Notes: generated by a model not told the origin, from the sequence alone. A DNA stretch of 64,000 nt from Streptomyces yatensis (GCF_018069625.1 NZ_CP072941.1:992001-1056000), one strand, 5' to 3'; shown: positions 18,024-26,444, counted from the first letter of the stretch. Numbers and translations are program-made.

Positions 18024-18072
18024 AGTCAACTGGGGGTCATGACAAGCAGTCAACCTGTCACTGAGCGTGACA
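18024..18072. promoter_or_regulatory. Palindromes and direct repeats upstream of the PUFA-like operon
   Basis: Three elements lie 30-80 bp before the ATG at 17991. The first is a perfect inverted repeat TGTCAC-N5-GTGACA at 18056-18072. The second is the palindrome GTCATGAC at 18036-18043. The third is the direct repeat AGTCAAC at 18024-18030 and 18048-18054, 24 bp apart, which reads TTGACT on the operon strand and could also serve as -35 hexamers. GTCA/TGAC half-sites recur through the block. This is the likely promoter-operator of the whole six-gene operon. No pathway-specific regulator gene adjoins it; the AsnC gene at 18639 is the nearest. Confidence 0.5.
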
Positions 18073-18638
18073 ACTCACTCCCATTCATAAGGCCCATCCC
18101 CTTTTGAATACGGGAAACCGCGCACGCGGGATACCGCCCCGAGGCATTCACCGAAACACCGCACGACGCGGGAGTGCCCACCACATGAATGCGTCATGCG
18201 GCAGAAACACAGGCGTCGCGATAACGTCACTGAGATGTGTGGCAGATCACGCGATTCTCCAGCGCAACGCACAACCCCCACCCGGGCCCCGCACTCTCCG
18301 TAGCGACCGCACAGCGAGCCCAACTCCCCCGGCGCCCACCTCCAGGACAACGGCCGTCTTGCGGCCACGTCACCCACCAAACCAGGTGGAGGCGGAATAT
18401 GAATGCCAATTAGCCGCCCTTACGCTCCTGCGAGTGCCGGGAATTATGCCACCGGGATGACATGCTGGTTTGGATCCGTCAAAGCCGAACAGGCCGCCGC
18501 CCTGGGCGAATGACGGACACCACGGCATTCGACTGGCCGTCCTTCGTGCTCAGGTGGGGCGGGGAGTGGGTGGGGGTGCGGCGCTGCCGGCGAACGTGCG
18601 GTGGGTGTCGCGATACCGTCACCCCCGCAGCGGGGCTG
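18073..18638. other. 566-bp gap without a convincing gene
   Basis: The region has lower GC than its surroundings up to about 18470. Short open frames on both strands (for example 18104-18460 plus and 18075-18380 minus) are Arg/Pro-rich, lack ribosome-binding sites and resemble no family. From 18510 a plus-strand start, MTDTTAFDWPSFVLRWG, looks like the beginning of a globular protein but loses coding character within about 30 codons. This may be a remnant. I see no RNA gene here. Confidence 0.5.
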
Positions 18639-19076
18639 TCATGCGGTGTCGAGTGTCTTCATGATGACGAAGCTGTTGACCGTGCCGACGCCGGGCAGGG
18701 CGGCCAGCTGGTTGGCGTGGAAGTCCTCGTAGGCGGGCAGGTCGGCGACCTCCACCTGCAGCAGGTAGTCGAAGTTGCCGGTGATGTGGTGGCAGGCGAT
18801 CACCTCCGGCAGCTCCATCACCTCTTCCTCGAAGGCGACCACGGCCGCGCGGGTGTGCCGCATCAGCCGCACCCCCGCGAAGACGCGCAGCCCGCGGCCG
18901 ACCGCCGCCGGGTCGATCAGCGCCCGGTAGCCGCGGATGACCCCGGTCTCCTCCAGCTGCCGTACGCGCCGCAGGCACGGTGAGGGCGTCAGCCCGACGC
19001 GGGCGGCGAGCTCGTTGTTGCTGATACGGCCATCCCGTTCGAGTACGGCCAGGATCGACCGGTCCACTTCATCCAT
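18639..19076 (-). CDS. Lrp/AsnC family transcriptional regulator
   Basis: 145 aa. Residues 1-50 form the HTH (DEVDRSILAVLERDGRISNN, then ELAARVGLTPSPCLRRVRQL). The rest is the RAM ligand domain with GNFDYLLQVEVADLPAY and the closing NSFVIMKTLDT. The ATG at 19074-19076 (complement) gives the standard family N-terminus; a longer frame to 19205 would add an atypical Cys/Arg-rich leader. It is divergent from a PLP-dependent lyase gene (start 19232) across a region with two palindromes. AsnC-type regulators are often activated by the amino acid that the neighbouring enzyme degrades, so a sulfur amino acid is a reasonable ligand guess. Confidence 0.93.
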   Translation of the reverse strand: MDEVDRSILAVLERDGRISNNELAARVGLTPSPCLRRVRQLEETGVIRGYRALIDPAAVGRGLRVFAGVRLMRHTRAAVVAFEEEVMELPEVIACHHITGNFDYLLQVEVADLPAYEDFHANQLAALPGVGTVNSFVIMKTLDTA

Positions 19077-19093
19077 GACAGCAGGATATTGCT

Positions 19094-19145
19094 TACAGAG
19101 CTTCTGTAGCACAAATGAATGCCGTACTCGAGCGCAAGATCTTGC
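19094..19145. promoter_or_regulatory. Two palindromes between asnC-type gene and PLP lyase gene
   Basis: TACAGAGCTTCTGTA at 19094-19108 is a 15-bp inverted repeat with a 3-nt centre, 18 bp upstream of the regulator's ATG. GCAAGATCTTGC at 19134-19145 is a perfect 12-bp palindrome. Both lie in an AT-richer divergent promoter region and are candidate sites for the AsnC regulator. Confidence 0.45.
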
Positions 19146-19231
19146 CAAGATTGCCGGCAGCCGGGTCACGTCTGTGTCGACGGCGGCCATGCTGGATACC
19201 GCCATAGCGCCGCATTCCGGAAGGGCCAGCC

Positions 19232-20401
19232 ATGCCGGGCAAGAGCACCGTCACCGTTCACACCGACCGTGAGACCCACCCCAGCCGCGCCGTGGCGCCG
19301 CCCATCTACCAGACGGCGGCGTTCTCGGCCCAGGACGCGACCACGTTCGCCGCCGGCGCCGTCGAGCCGCGGGGCCAGGACTTCTACACCCGCTTCGGCA
19401 ACCCGAACCACGCTCAGGCCGCCGCCGTCGTCGCGGAACTGGAGGGCACCGAGGCCGCGATGGTCACCGCGTCCGGCATGGCCGCGATCACCACGGCCGT
19501 GCTGGCCCTGGTGTCCTCCGGCGACCATGTCGTCGGGCAGAAGTCCACCTACGGCGGCACCGCCTCGGTCCTGCTGAACCTGCTGCCGCGCCTGGGCGTG
19601 TCCACCACGCTGGTCGATCAGAGGGACCCTGAGGCGTTCGAGGAGGCTCTCACCCCCAAGACCCGGATGATCTTGGTGGAGACACCGAGTAACCCGCTGC
19701 TGCAGATCACCGACCTGCGCGCCGTCGCCGACCTGGCCCGCGCCCACGGTGTGCTGACCCTGGCGGACAACACCTTCGCCACCCCGCTGAACCAGCGCCC
19801 GGTGGACTTCGGCATCGACGTGGTCTGGCACAGCGCGACCAAGTACCTCAACGGCCACTCCGATGTCTCCGCCGGAGTGCTGGCCGGGCCGGCGGAGATC
19901 CTGGACCGGATCTGGGACACCAGTCTGCTCACCGGCGCCACCCTCGGCCCCGTCGACGCCTGGCTGCTGCTGCGCGGCATACGCACCCTGCCACTGCGCG
20001 TGCCGCGGCACAACGACAACGGCCTCGCCCTCGCCGAGGCACTGAGCGGCCACCCGGCCGTGACACGCGTGCACTACCCCGGCCTGGCGACCCACCCACA
20101 ACACAAGCTGGCGGTCGACCAGATGAACGGATTCGGCGGAGTACTCAGCGTTGAGTTCACCGGCGGATACGAGATGGCCGACGCGTTCCTGTCCCGTCTG
20201 CGCTACCCCCGCCGTTCGGCCAGCCTCGGCGGTGTGGAATCCCTCGCCGTCCACCCGGCCTCCATGTGGGCCGGAATGCTCAGCGACGACCAGATCACCG
20301 AGGCCGTCCCGGCGGGCCTGGTGCGGCTGGCGGCCGGCACCGAGGACACCGCCGACCTCGTCGCCGACGCCCTCGCCGCGGCCGACGCCGTACACCACTG
20401 A
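19232..20401 (+). CDS. PLP-dependent Cys/Met-metabolism lyase (trans-sulfuration family)
   Basis: 389 aa, the family's normal length. Landmarks: YTRFGNPNHAQ near the N-terminus, ASGMAAI, the AHGVLTLADNTFATPLNQRP block with the cofactor-binding Asp, and HSATKYLNGHSD, where Lys forms the Schiff base with PLP. The C-terminal SLGGVESLAVHPASM and GLVRLAAGTED match cystathionine gamma-synthase, gamma-lyase and methionine gamma-lyase. The position that is Cys in canonical methionine gamma-lyases appears to be Gly here (STYGGT), so I would not name it MegL. It is cytoplasmic. The start ATG at 19232 has GGAAGGG upstream. It is probably cotranscribed with the amidohydrolase 77 bp downstream and controlled by the divergent AsnC protein. 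Confidence 0.9.
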   Translation: MPGKSTVTVHTDRETHPSRAVAPPIYQTAAFSAQDATTFAAGAVEPRGQDFYTRFGNPNHAQAAAVVAELEGTEAAMVTASGMAAITTAVLALVSSGDHVVGQKSTYGGTASVLLNLLPRLGVSTTLVDQRDPEAFEEALTPKTRMILVETPSNPLLQITDLRAVADLARAHGVLTLADNTFATPLNQRPVDFGIDVVWHSATKYLNGHSDVSAGVLAGPAEILDRIWDTSLLTGATLGPVDAWLLLRGIRTLPLRVPRHNDNGLALAEALSGHPAVTRVHYPGLATHPQHKLAVDQMNGFGGVLSVEFTGGYEMADAFLSRLRYPRRSASLGGVESLAVHPASMWAGMLSDDQITEAVPAGLVRLAAGTEDTADLVADALAAADAVHH

Positions 20402-20478
20402 GCGGCCTCGCACCACAGCAGCCACTTCCCGCCGTACCGCACGTGATCGTGAACCACCCGAAGTAAAGGACCTCACTG

Positions 20479-21777
20479 ATGAAGACCCTTCTCTCCGGCG
20501 GCACCGTCGTCACCATGGACCCGACTGTCGGCGATCTCCACCGAGGCGACGTGCTGATCGAGGACGGTGTGATCGTCGAGGTGGCCGAGCGGATCGCGGT
20601 GGCCGACGCCGAGGTGATCGACGCGAGTGACCGGATCGTCATGCCCGGTTTCGCCGACAACCACCGTCACGCCTGGCAGACCGCGTTCCGGGGCGCGGGC
20701 GCGGACTGGACGTTTCCCGAGTGGGCCGTCGCCATGCACGGCACCGTCAAGCCGCACTACCGGCCCGAGGACGTATATCTGGGCACCCTGCTCGGCCGCC
20801 TGGAGGCCCTGCACTCGGGCGTGACCACGATGCTGGACTGGTACCACGTTGCGCAGGGCCCTGAGCACGAGGACGCGGCCATTGCCGCGCTGCGCGATGT
20901 ACCGGGGCGGTCCGTCTTCTGCCTCGGTGCCGGCTGGGGCTCCGCCGGCTCCGTGGACGACGCGATCCGCCGCGTCCGCGCCGAGCTGCCCGACGGCGGC
21001 CTGGTCACCATGGCGTGGGGGCTGCGCGGGCCCGAGGACACGAGCCTGGACACCGTCGCCCGGGAGCTGAAGCTGGCCGCCGAACTCGGCCTGCGCACCA
21101 GCCTGCACACCGGCTCCGACGGCACCCAGCGCCCCATCGCCGAGCTGCATGAGCACGGCCTGCTCCGGAACACCACCACGTTCGTGCACGGCAACGGCAT
21201 CAGCGACGAAGAACTGCGGATGCTCGCCGACGCGGGCAGCTCGATCTCGATCAGCCCGGACGTCGAGCTGAAGATGGGCTTCGGCAACCCGCTGACCGGC
21301 CAGGCACTGGCCGCCGGCCTGCGCCCGACCCTGTCCATCGACGACGTCCCCTCGGTCGGCGGCGACATGTTCTCCACCATGCGCACCGCCTTCGCGGTGC
21401 AGCGCGGCCTGGACGGTGGCCTGGGCTCCCGCGACCTGCTGGAGTTCACCACCATCGACGCCGCCGCCTCATGCGGACTCGGCGCCCGCACGGGCAGCCT
21501 CACACCCGGCAAGGACGCCGACGTCATCCTGCTGCGCACCGACGACATCACCGTGTTCCCGGTCACCGACCCGGCCGGCACCATCGTCTCCGCCGGTCAT
21601 CCCGGGCTGGTCGACACCGTGCTCGTCGCCGGCCGCGTGGTCAAGCGCGACGGAGCCCTGGTGGGCGTGGACCTGCCCGCGCTCAAGACCCGGCTGACCG
21701 CTTCCCGCGACCGCATCGCGGCGGCCGCCGGCGTCCGGCTCGACGGCCCCTGGCGCCCGCAGCCCGACTCCCAGTAG
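20479..21777 (+). CDS. Amidohydrolase, TRZ/ATZ (cytosine deaminase-like) family
   Basis: 432 aa. A metal-dependent TIM-barrel hydrolase: VMPGFADNHRHAWQT supplies the first His pair, TSLHTGS and FVHGNGI the later His ligands, and LSIDDVPSVGGD the catalytic Asp. The flanking beta-sandwich segments (1-60 and about 360-420, SLTPGKDADVILL) are as in ATZ/TRZ chlorohydrolases and guanine or cytosine deaminases. It should hydrolyse C-N bonds of a heterocycle or deaminate it; the substrate cannot be read. AAAGGA sits 10 bp before the ATG. It follows the PLP lyase on the same strand. Combining a C-S lyase with an amidohydrolase suggests breakdown of a sulfur- and nitrogen-containing compound, which is inference. 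Confidence 0.9.
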   Translation: MKTLLSGGTVVTMDPTVGDLHRGDVLIEDGVIVEVAERIAVADAEVIDASDRIVMPGFADNHRHAWQTAFRGAGADWTFPEWAVAMHGTVKPHYRPEDVYLGTLLGRLEALHSGVTTMLDWYHVAQGPEHEDAAIAALRDVPGRSVFCLGAGWGSAGSVDDAIRRVRAELPDGGLVTMAWGLRGPEDTSLDTVARELKLAAELGLRTSLHTGSDGTQRPIAELHEHGLLRNTTTFVHGNGISDEELRMLADAGSSISISPDVELKMGFGNPLTGQALAAGLRPTLSIDDVPSVGGDMFSTMRTAFAVQRGLDGGLGSRDLLEFTTIDAAASCGLGARTGSLTPGKDADVILLRTDDITVFPVTDPAGTIVSAGHPGLVDTVLVAGRVVKRDGALVGVDLPALKTRLTASRDRIAAAAGVRLDGPWRPQPDSQ

Positions 21778-21778
21778 C

Positions 21779-22003
21779 CGCGTCCTCATCGACACCGGCG
21801 CGTCCAACGCCTGGCATTCCACCATGGGGTCGCTGCACGAGGTCCTGGCCGGAGCCGCAATCGACCGCGGCGAGAACACCGACGTGGCGACCCTCCACAA
21901 CCACCAAGACCACGTCAACGGCCTCATCTCACCCGATGGCTCAGAAGACCTGGTCCTACGACGTGACGGGTGCGCGGGACCCCTCCCGGGCACCCGCGTT
22001 TAG
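21779..22003 (+). pseudogene. Remnant of an MBL-fold metallo-hydrolase
   Basis: Directly after the amidohydrolase stop, an open stretch translates as RVLIDTGASNAWHST, then GSLHEVLAGAAID, then TLHNHQDHVNGLISPDG, and ends at TAG 22001-22003. This matches the N-terminal part of metallo-beta-lactamase-fold hydrolases, including a degenerate form of the HxHxDH metal motif (LHNHQDH) in the right place. There is no start codon with a ribosome-binding site, the first beta strands are missing, and the remaining ~200 residues are absent. It is therefore a decayed fragment, or a deletion junction with the amidohydrolase gene. Confidence 0.6.
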
Positions 22004-22012
22004 AACGGTCCC

Positions 22013-22549
22013 ATGACGCCATCGGAATCACCGGCCCACCGCCACAGGACCAGGCTGTCCGCGGCGCGCGGCCCGGCGGGGACCGTCTGTGTCCTGGCCC
22101 TCGCCGCCGCGCTGACCGGCTGCGGCTCCGACTCGGGCGGCGACACGGGGGCGCCCGCGCCAGCCGCACCCTCGCGTTCGGCCGAACCGTCCCCCGCCTC
22201 GCCAACGCCCACGAAGCCCTCCTCATCACCGTCGCCGACCGCGGTGCAGCCGATGACGCCGTCAACCCCGGCCGAGCTGCGGGCGTGTGCGGACGGAAGC
22301 TGCACGATCGTCGTGACGAAGGGCACCGAGATCCCGCGCGCCGACGGCCTTCGGGCGGGACCGTTCACGGTGAGCGCCGTCGGTGCCGAGGGCGTGGACC
22401 TGAGCTCGGTCGACGCGAGCGGATTCGCCTCCAACCTGCTCGGGCAGCGCCCCGACCAGGGCGGGCCCTCCACCGTCAACGAGCTGTCGATCGCCGTTCT
22501 CGCCCTCGTGGGGGACACCGCGAAGCTGCGGCTCTTCCCGGCGAAGTAG
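22013..22549 (+). CDS. Putative lipoprotein of unknown function
   Basis: 178 aa. A type II signal peptide (VCVLALAAALTGC) puts the lipobox Cys at about residue 37. A Ser/Pro/Thr-rich linker (about 40-85) follows, then a compact domain with one possible disulfide (RACADGSCTIVV) and the pattern LSIAVLALVGDTAKLRLFP. This architecture, a lipid anchor plus flexible linker plus small beta domain, is common among actinomycete surface lipoproteins. I do not recognise a named domain. It begins 9 bp after the MBL-fold remnant and has no strong ribosome-binding site. Confidence 0.8.
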   Translation: MTPSESPAHRHRTRLSAARGPAGTVCVLALAAALTGCGSDSGGDTGAPAPAAPSRSAEPSPASPTPTKPSSSPSPTAVQPMTPSTPAELRACADGSCTIVVTKGTEIPRADGLRAGPFTVSAVGAEGVDLSSVDASGFASNLLGQRPDQGGPSTVNELSIAVLALVGDTAKLRLFPAK

Positions 22550-22741
22550 GGCAAGTGCCGTTTCCGCGGCGCCGCCGGGGAACTCCAGCGGGACCCACGG
22601 TGCGAGCCGGCCCACAGCGCAAACCTCTCGGGAGGGGTCCCGCATGGAGCGGGGGACTCTGCGCGTCTGTTGTGGCTGACGAACCGCCCCTGTTGATCAG
22701 AACGACCAGTCGGCGGCTCGACGAAGCCGCCACCAGCCGCC

Positions 22742-22758
22742 TTGTGGACACTCCACAA
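22742..22758. promoter_or_regulatory. Inverted repeat in the leader region of gnd
   Basis: TTGTGGACACTCCACAA at 22742-22758 is a perfect 7-bp inverted repeat with a 3-nt centre, 193 bp before gnd. It lies in the 401-bp gap 22550-22950, which otherwise shows only a weak hairpin (GGCGGCT 22712-22718 with AGCCGCC 22725-22731) and no convincing gene. It is a possible operator; the regulator is unknown. Confidence 0.35.
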
Positions 22759-22950
22759 CTCGCCACACCGGCCGGGCGGGAGAAAAATGACACACCTCGG
22801 GCGCTTTCTTCGGACACGCGTCCGCCGTCGGGAACATCGTGCAACTATGACCGGGCGATGCCCGGCTGCCCCGGAGGGAAGATCCCCGCTCCCCTCGTCG
22901 TTGCCACCTCGCATAAGCATTCGATGCGCGTGACAGGAGTGGAACACCGT

Positions 22951-24405
22951 ATGCCCAGCCCTTCCACCACCCAGCCCACCGCCCAGATCGGCGTCACCGG
23001 GCTCGCCGTCATGGGCAGCAACCTCGCCCGCAACTTCGCCCGGCACGGGCACACCGTCGCTCTCCACAACCGCACGTTCGCCAAGACCAAGGCGCTGATG
23101 GAGGAGCACGGCCACGAGGGGAACTTCGTGCCGGCCGAGACCGCCGCCGAGTTCGTCGCGGCCCTGCAGCGGCCGCGGCGGCTCGTCATCATGGTCAAGG
23201 CGGGTGCGCCCACCGACGCCGTCATCGAGGAGTTCGCACCCCTCCTCGAAGAGGGCGACGTGATCATCGACGGGGGCAACGCCCACTTCGAGGACACCCG
23301 GCGCCGGGAGAAGTCCCTGCGCGAGCGCGGGCTGCACTTCGTGGGCACCGGCATCTCCGGTGGCGAGGAGGGCGCGCTCAACGGGCCCAGCATCATGCCC
23401 GGCGGGTCGGCGGAATCCTACAAGTCGCTCGGGCCGTTGCTGGAGGACATCTCCGCCAAGGTGGACGGCGTCCCCTGCTGCACCCACATCGGCCCGGACG
23501 GGGCCGGCCACTTCGTGAAGATGGTGCACAACGGCATCGAGTACGCGGACATGCAGCTCATCGCGGAGTCGTACGACCTGCTGCGGCGGGCACTGGGCAT
23601 GACGCCGGGTGAGATCGCGGAGGTCTTCCGCACCTGGAACGGCGGCCGGCTGGAGTCGTATCTGATCGAGATCACCGCAGAGGTGCTCGGGCACACCGAC
23701 GCCGCCACCGGCAAGCCCTTCGTGGACGTGGTGCAGGACCAGGCCGAGCAGAAGGGCACCGGCCGCTGGACCGTGCAGACCGCGCTGGACCTGGGCGTGC
23801 CGGTGAGCGGGATCGCCGAGGCGGTGTTCGCCCGTTCGCTGTCCGGCCACGCGGATCTGCGGGACGCCTCGCAGGGGCTGCCGGGGCCGTCCGGCAAGAA
23901 GCTCACGGGCGCGGCGGCGGAGCGGTTCGCCGACGACGTCGAGCAGGCGCTGTACGCGTCGAAGATCGTGGCGTACGCACAGGGCATCCACCAGATCGAG
24001 GCGGGCAGCCAGGAGTACGGCTGGGACATCGACCCCGGGGCGGTCGCGAAGATCTGGCGCGGCGGCTGCATCATCCGGGCGCGGTTCCTGAACCGGATCA
24101 CCGAGGCGTACGCCAAGGACCGCAAGCCCGTCACGCTGCTCACCGACGACCACTTCGCCGAGGCGCTGGGCGCGGCGCAGGACGCGTGGCGGCGAGTGGT
24201 GGCCACCTCGGTCGAGCTGGGCGTGCCGGCCCCGGGCTTCTCGGCGGCGCTGGCGTACTACGACGCGCTGCGCTCGGAGCGGCTGCCCGCCGCGCTGGTG
24301 CAGGGGCAGCGGGACTTCTTCGGCGCGCACACCTACCGGCGGGTGGACCGCGAGGGTTCGTTCCACACGATGTGGGGCGCCGACCGCGACGAGCGTACGG
24401 CCTGA
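22951..24405 (+). CDS. gnd: 6-phosphogluconate dehydrogenase, decarboxylating
   Basis: 484 aa, the long homodimeric form. It converts 6-phosphogluconate and NADP+ to ribulose 5-phosphate, CO2 and NADPH in the oxidative pentose phosphate pathway. The Rossmann motif GVTGLAVMGSNLARNFA, the substrate loop GISGGEEGALNGPSIMPGG and the catalytic HFVKMVHNGIEY (Lys, His, Asn) are all intact. The C-terminal SGKKLTGAAA and RGGCIIRARFLNRI are typical of the family. The ATG at 22951 has AGGAG 10 bp upstream; an in-frame ATG at 22924 lacks one. A strong hairpin follows the stop. The gene supplies NADPH, which a reducing polyketide producer needs, but nothing links it to the clusters. Confidence 0.95.
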   Translation: MPSPSTTQPTAQIGVTGLAVMGSNLARNFARHGHTVALHNRTFAKTKALMEEHGHEGNFVPAETAAEFVAALQRPRRLVIMVKAGAPTDAVIEEFAPLLEEGDVIIDGGNAHFEDTRRREKSLRERGLHFVGTGISGGEEGALNGPSIMPGGSAESYKSLGPLLEDISAKVDGVPCCTHIGPDGAGHFVKMVHNGIEYADMQLIAESYDLLRRALGMTPGEIAEVFRTWNGGRLESYLIEITAEVLGHTDAATGKPFVDVVQDQAEQKGTGRWTVQTALDLGVPVSGIAEAVFARSLSGHADLRDASQGLPGPSGKKLTGAAAERFADDVEQALYASKIVAYAQGIHQIEAGSQEYGWDIDPGAVAKIWRGGCIIRARFLNRITEAYAKDRKPVTLLTDDHFAEALGAAQDAWRRVVATSVELGVPAPGFSAALAYYDALRSERLPAALVQGQRDFFGAHTYRRVDREGSFHTMWGADRDERTA

Positions 24406-24414
24406 CCGACGTCG

Positions 24415-24464
24415 CGAGGGCCGTGTCCCCGCGCCGGGTTCCGGCGGGGAGGACACGGCCCTCG
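24415..24464 (+). terminator. Terminator of gnd
   Basis: The 14-base arm at 24415-24428 (CGAGGGCCGTGTCC) pairs exactly with 24451-24464 (GGACACGGCCCTCG). The loop itself contains GC-rich complementary segments. It begins 10 bp after the gnd stop. Confidence 0.85.
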
Positions 24465-24465
24465 T

Positions 24466-25018
24466 GCCGTTGTGTGCGCGGCCGCGCCGTGTACGCCGAG
24501 CCCGCACGACACGAGGGGCGCGCCGTGTGCGCCATGTCCGCACGAGGGCCGCGCCGTGTGCGCCGCGCCCCTCGTGTGGTTGCGTCACCGACCTCGTGCG
24601 TGCGGGTGCGCCACGGCCGTCGTGCGGGTGTACCACCGACCTCGTGCGTGCGGGTGTGCCACGGCCCGCCCCTCGTGGCGTCGCCCCGCGTGCCCACCGC
24701 GCCAAGGCCCGGTCCCCGTGCCCATCACGCCGCGGCCCAGCCCTGTGCCGTCGCGCCGCGGCCCGGCCCTCGTGGCGTCCCGCCGCGACCCGGCCCCGCG
24801 TGCCCGCCCCGCCGCGGCCCAGCCCACCGTGGCCGTCGCGCCACGACCCGGCCCCGCGTGCGCCTCACGCCAAGGCCCGGCCCCCGCGCCGTCGCACCGC
24901 GGCCCGACCCTCGTGGCGTCCCGCCGCGGCCCGGCCCCCGTGGCCATCGCGCCAAGGCCCGGCCCCCCGTGCCCGTCGCGCCGCGCCCGCGCCCGTGCCG
25001 TCGCGCCGCGGCCGCGGC
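24466..25018. repeat. Degenerate GC-rich tandem repeats
   Basis: About 550 bp is built from imperfect units. The first part (24466-24660) repeats variants of CGCCGTGTGCGCC and ACCGACCTCGTGCGTGCGGG. The second part (24660-25018) repeats units near 20-24 bp around CGCCGCGGCCCGGCCC, CTCGTGGCGTC and CGCCAAGGCCCGG. All six frames stay largely open because of composition, giving Pro/Arg/Ala-rich frames that I do not regard as genes. The tract fills the gap between the gnd terminator and the stop of the MFS gene. Confidence 0.75.
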
Positions 25019-25019
25019 G

Positions 25020-26390
25020 TCAGGGCGTGTAGCGGCGGAAGGCGGGCACCGCGGCGGCCAGCCCGAGCGTGCTGACGGCCACCAGCAGCCCGCCCGCGGC
25101 GACCGCCGCGCGGGCTCCGACGAGGGAGCCCGCGGTGCCGTGCAGCAGGTCGGCGATGCGCGGGCCGCCCGCCACCACCACGGTGAACACGCCCTGCATC
25201 CGGCCGCGCATGTCGTCGGTGGCGGCCGACTGGAGGATCGCCCCGCGGAAGACCATCGAGACCATGTCGGCGACGCCCGCGAGCGCCAGGAAGGCCACCG
25301 CCCACCACAGGTTCGGGCTGAGCCCGAATCCGGCGATGGCCACGCCCCAGGCCACCACGGCGGCGATGACCATCAGGCCGTGGCGGCGGGCGCGGGAGAA
25401 GGTGCCGGACAGCAGGCCGCCGGCCACCGCGCCGATCGGGATCGCCGCGAAGAGCAGGCCGAGCGCGAACCCCTCGCCCCAGGGCGCGTAGGTGTGCGAG
25501 GCGAGCTGGGGGAAGAGCGCACGGGGCATGCCGAAGACCATGGCGATGATGTCCGCGAGGAAGGACATCAGCAGGATGCGGTGGGCGGCGATGTACCGGA
25601 AGCCGTCGACCACATCGCGCCACCCGGCCCGTCGGCCCCCGCCCCCGGCGTCCTCGGTGAGCGGCGGCAGGGCGGGCAGCCGCCAGACGGCCCACAGGGT
25701 GATGCACAGCGCCACGGCGTCGATGAGATAGAGCGTGGGCAGACCGAGGACGGGGATCAACGCGCCCGCGAGCAGCGGGCCGATGATCATGCCCGTCTGG
25801 GCGACGGTGGACTGCAGGGCGCCCGCGGCGGGCAGTTCGTCGGCCGGGACGAGGCGGGCGACGGAGGCGCTGCGGGCCGGGGAGTTCATGCCGAAGAAGC
25901 CCTGCTGGGCGGCGAGCAGCACCATGAGCACGGCCACCGAGTCCAGACCGGCGAAGGACTGTGCCCAGAACAGCAGCGAGGTGACGGCGATGCCCACGTT
26001 GGTGACGAGCATCAGGGTGCGCCGGTCCATCCGGTCGGCGACCACCCCGCCCCACAGCGCGAAGACCACCAGCGGGAGGAGCCCCGCGAAGCTGGCGTAG
26101 CCGACCCACGCCGATGAGCCGGTGATGTCGTAGATCTGCTTGGGGACGGCCACGGCGGTCAGCTGGCTGCCGACGGCGGTGACGGTGGTGGAGGTCCACA
26201 GCCGCCGGAAGGGGCGGTGGCGCAGCGGCCGGGTGTCCATCACCCAGCGGCGCCAGCCGGCCTTCGGGGGCGGGGCGGGGGCGCCGTCCCCGGCTCCGGG
26301 GGTCGTGTCGTCGTGCCGGGCGGTGGGTTCTATCTCGTCGTCGCTGCTTCTGGCGGTCTCCACGGCTGGTTCGATTCCTCCTACATCCAT
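25020..26390 (-). CDS. MFS transporter (drug/siderophore exporter type)
   Basis: 456 aa with about 12 membrane segments. A ~55-residue acidic, Pro-rich cytosolic start precedes RHRPFRRLWTSTTVTAVGSQ, the usual beginning of the MFS_3/EntS-like branch. The loop motif GGVVADRMDRRTLMLV follows helix 2. The family exports drugs or siderophores by proton antiport. The start is uncertain: the ATG at 26388-26390 (complement) has no ribosome-binding site, whereas GGAGGA lies inside the frame and would favour a GTG at 26361-26363. Its closest neighbour is XdhC (same strand, 54 bp upstream), so the two may be cotranscribed although no shared function is evident. Confidence 0.88.
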   Translation of the reverse strand: MDVGGIEPAVETARSSDDEIEPTARHDDTTPGAGDGAPAPPPKAGWRRWVMDTRPLRHRPFRRLWTSTTVTAVGSQLTAVAVPKQIYDITGSSAWVGYASFAGLLPLVVFALWGGVVADRMDRRTLMLVTNVGIAVTSLLFWAQSFAGLDSVAVLMVLLAAQQGFFGMNSPARSASVARLVPADELPAAGALQSTVAQTGMIIGPLLAGALIPVLGLPTLYLIDAVALCITLWAVWRLPALPPLTEDAGGGGRRAGWRDVVDGFRYIAAHRILLMSFLADIIAMVFGMPRALFPQLASHTYAPWGEGFALGLLFAAIPIGAVAGGLLSGTFSRARRHGLMVIAAVVAWGVAIAGFGLSPNLWWAVAFLALAGVADMVSMVFRGAILQSAATDDMRGRMQGVFTVVVAGGPRIADLLHGTAGSLVGARAAVAAGGLLVAVSTLGLAAAVPAFRRYTP

Positions 26391-26444
26391 TCGGGCCGGG
26401 AACCATTGTGACGACCCCCGGCCCGCGCCGTGGCCCCGGCTCCC

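Noticed and set aside
18075..18460. Two overlapping frames of about 100 codons on opposite strands upstream of the PUFA-like operon
   Set aside because: They have no ribosome-binding site, family motif or codon bias, and they overlap a region that looks like promoter DNA.
18510..18620. Possible remnant starting MTDTTAFDWPSFVLRW on the plus strand
   Set aside because: The start looks protein-like, but coding character is lost within about 30 codons. Too little remains to name a family.
22742..22758. DnaA box or origin element suggested by TTGTGGACA
   Set aside because: It differs from the Streptomyces consensus, there is no cluster of further boxes, and no dnaA, dnaN or partition genes are near.
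24466..25018. CRISPR array or repeat-protein gene in the GC-rich repeat tract
   Set aside because: Units are degenerate and contiguous without regular unique spacers, there are no cas genes, and the frames show no consistent codon preference.
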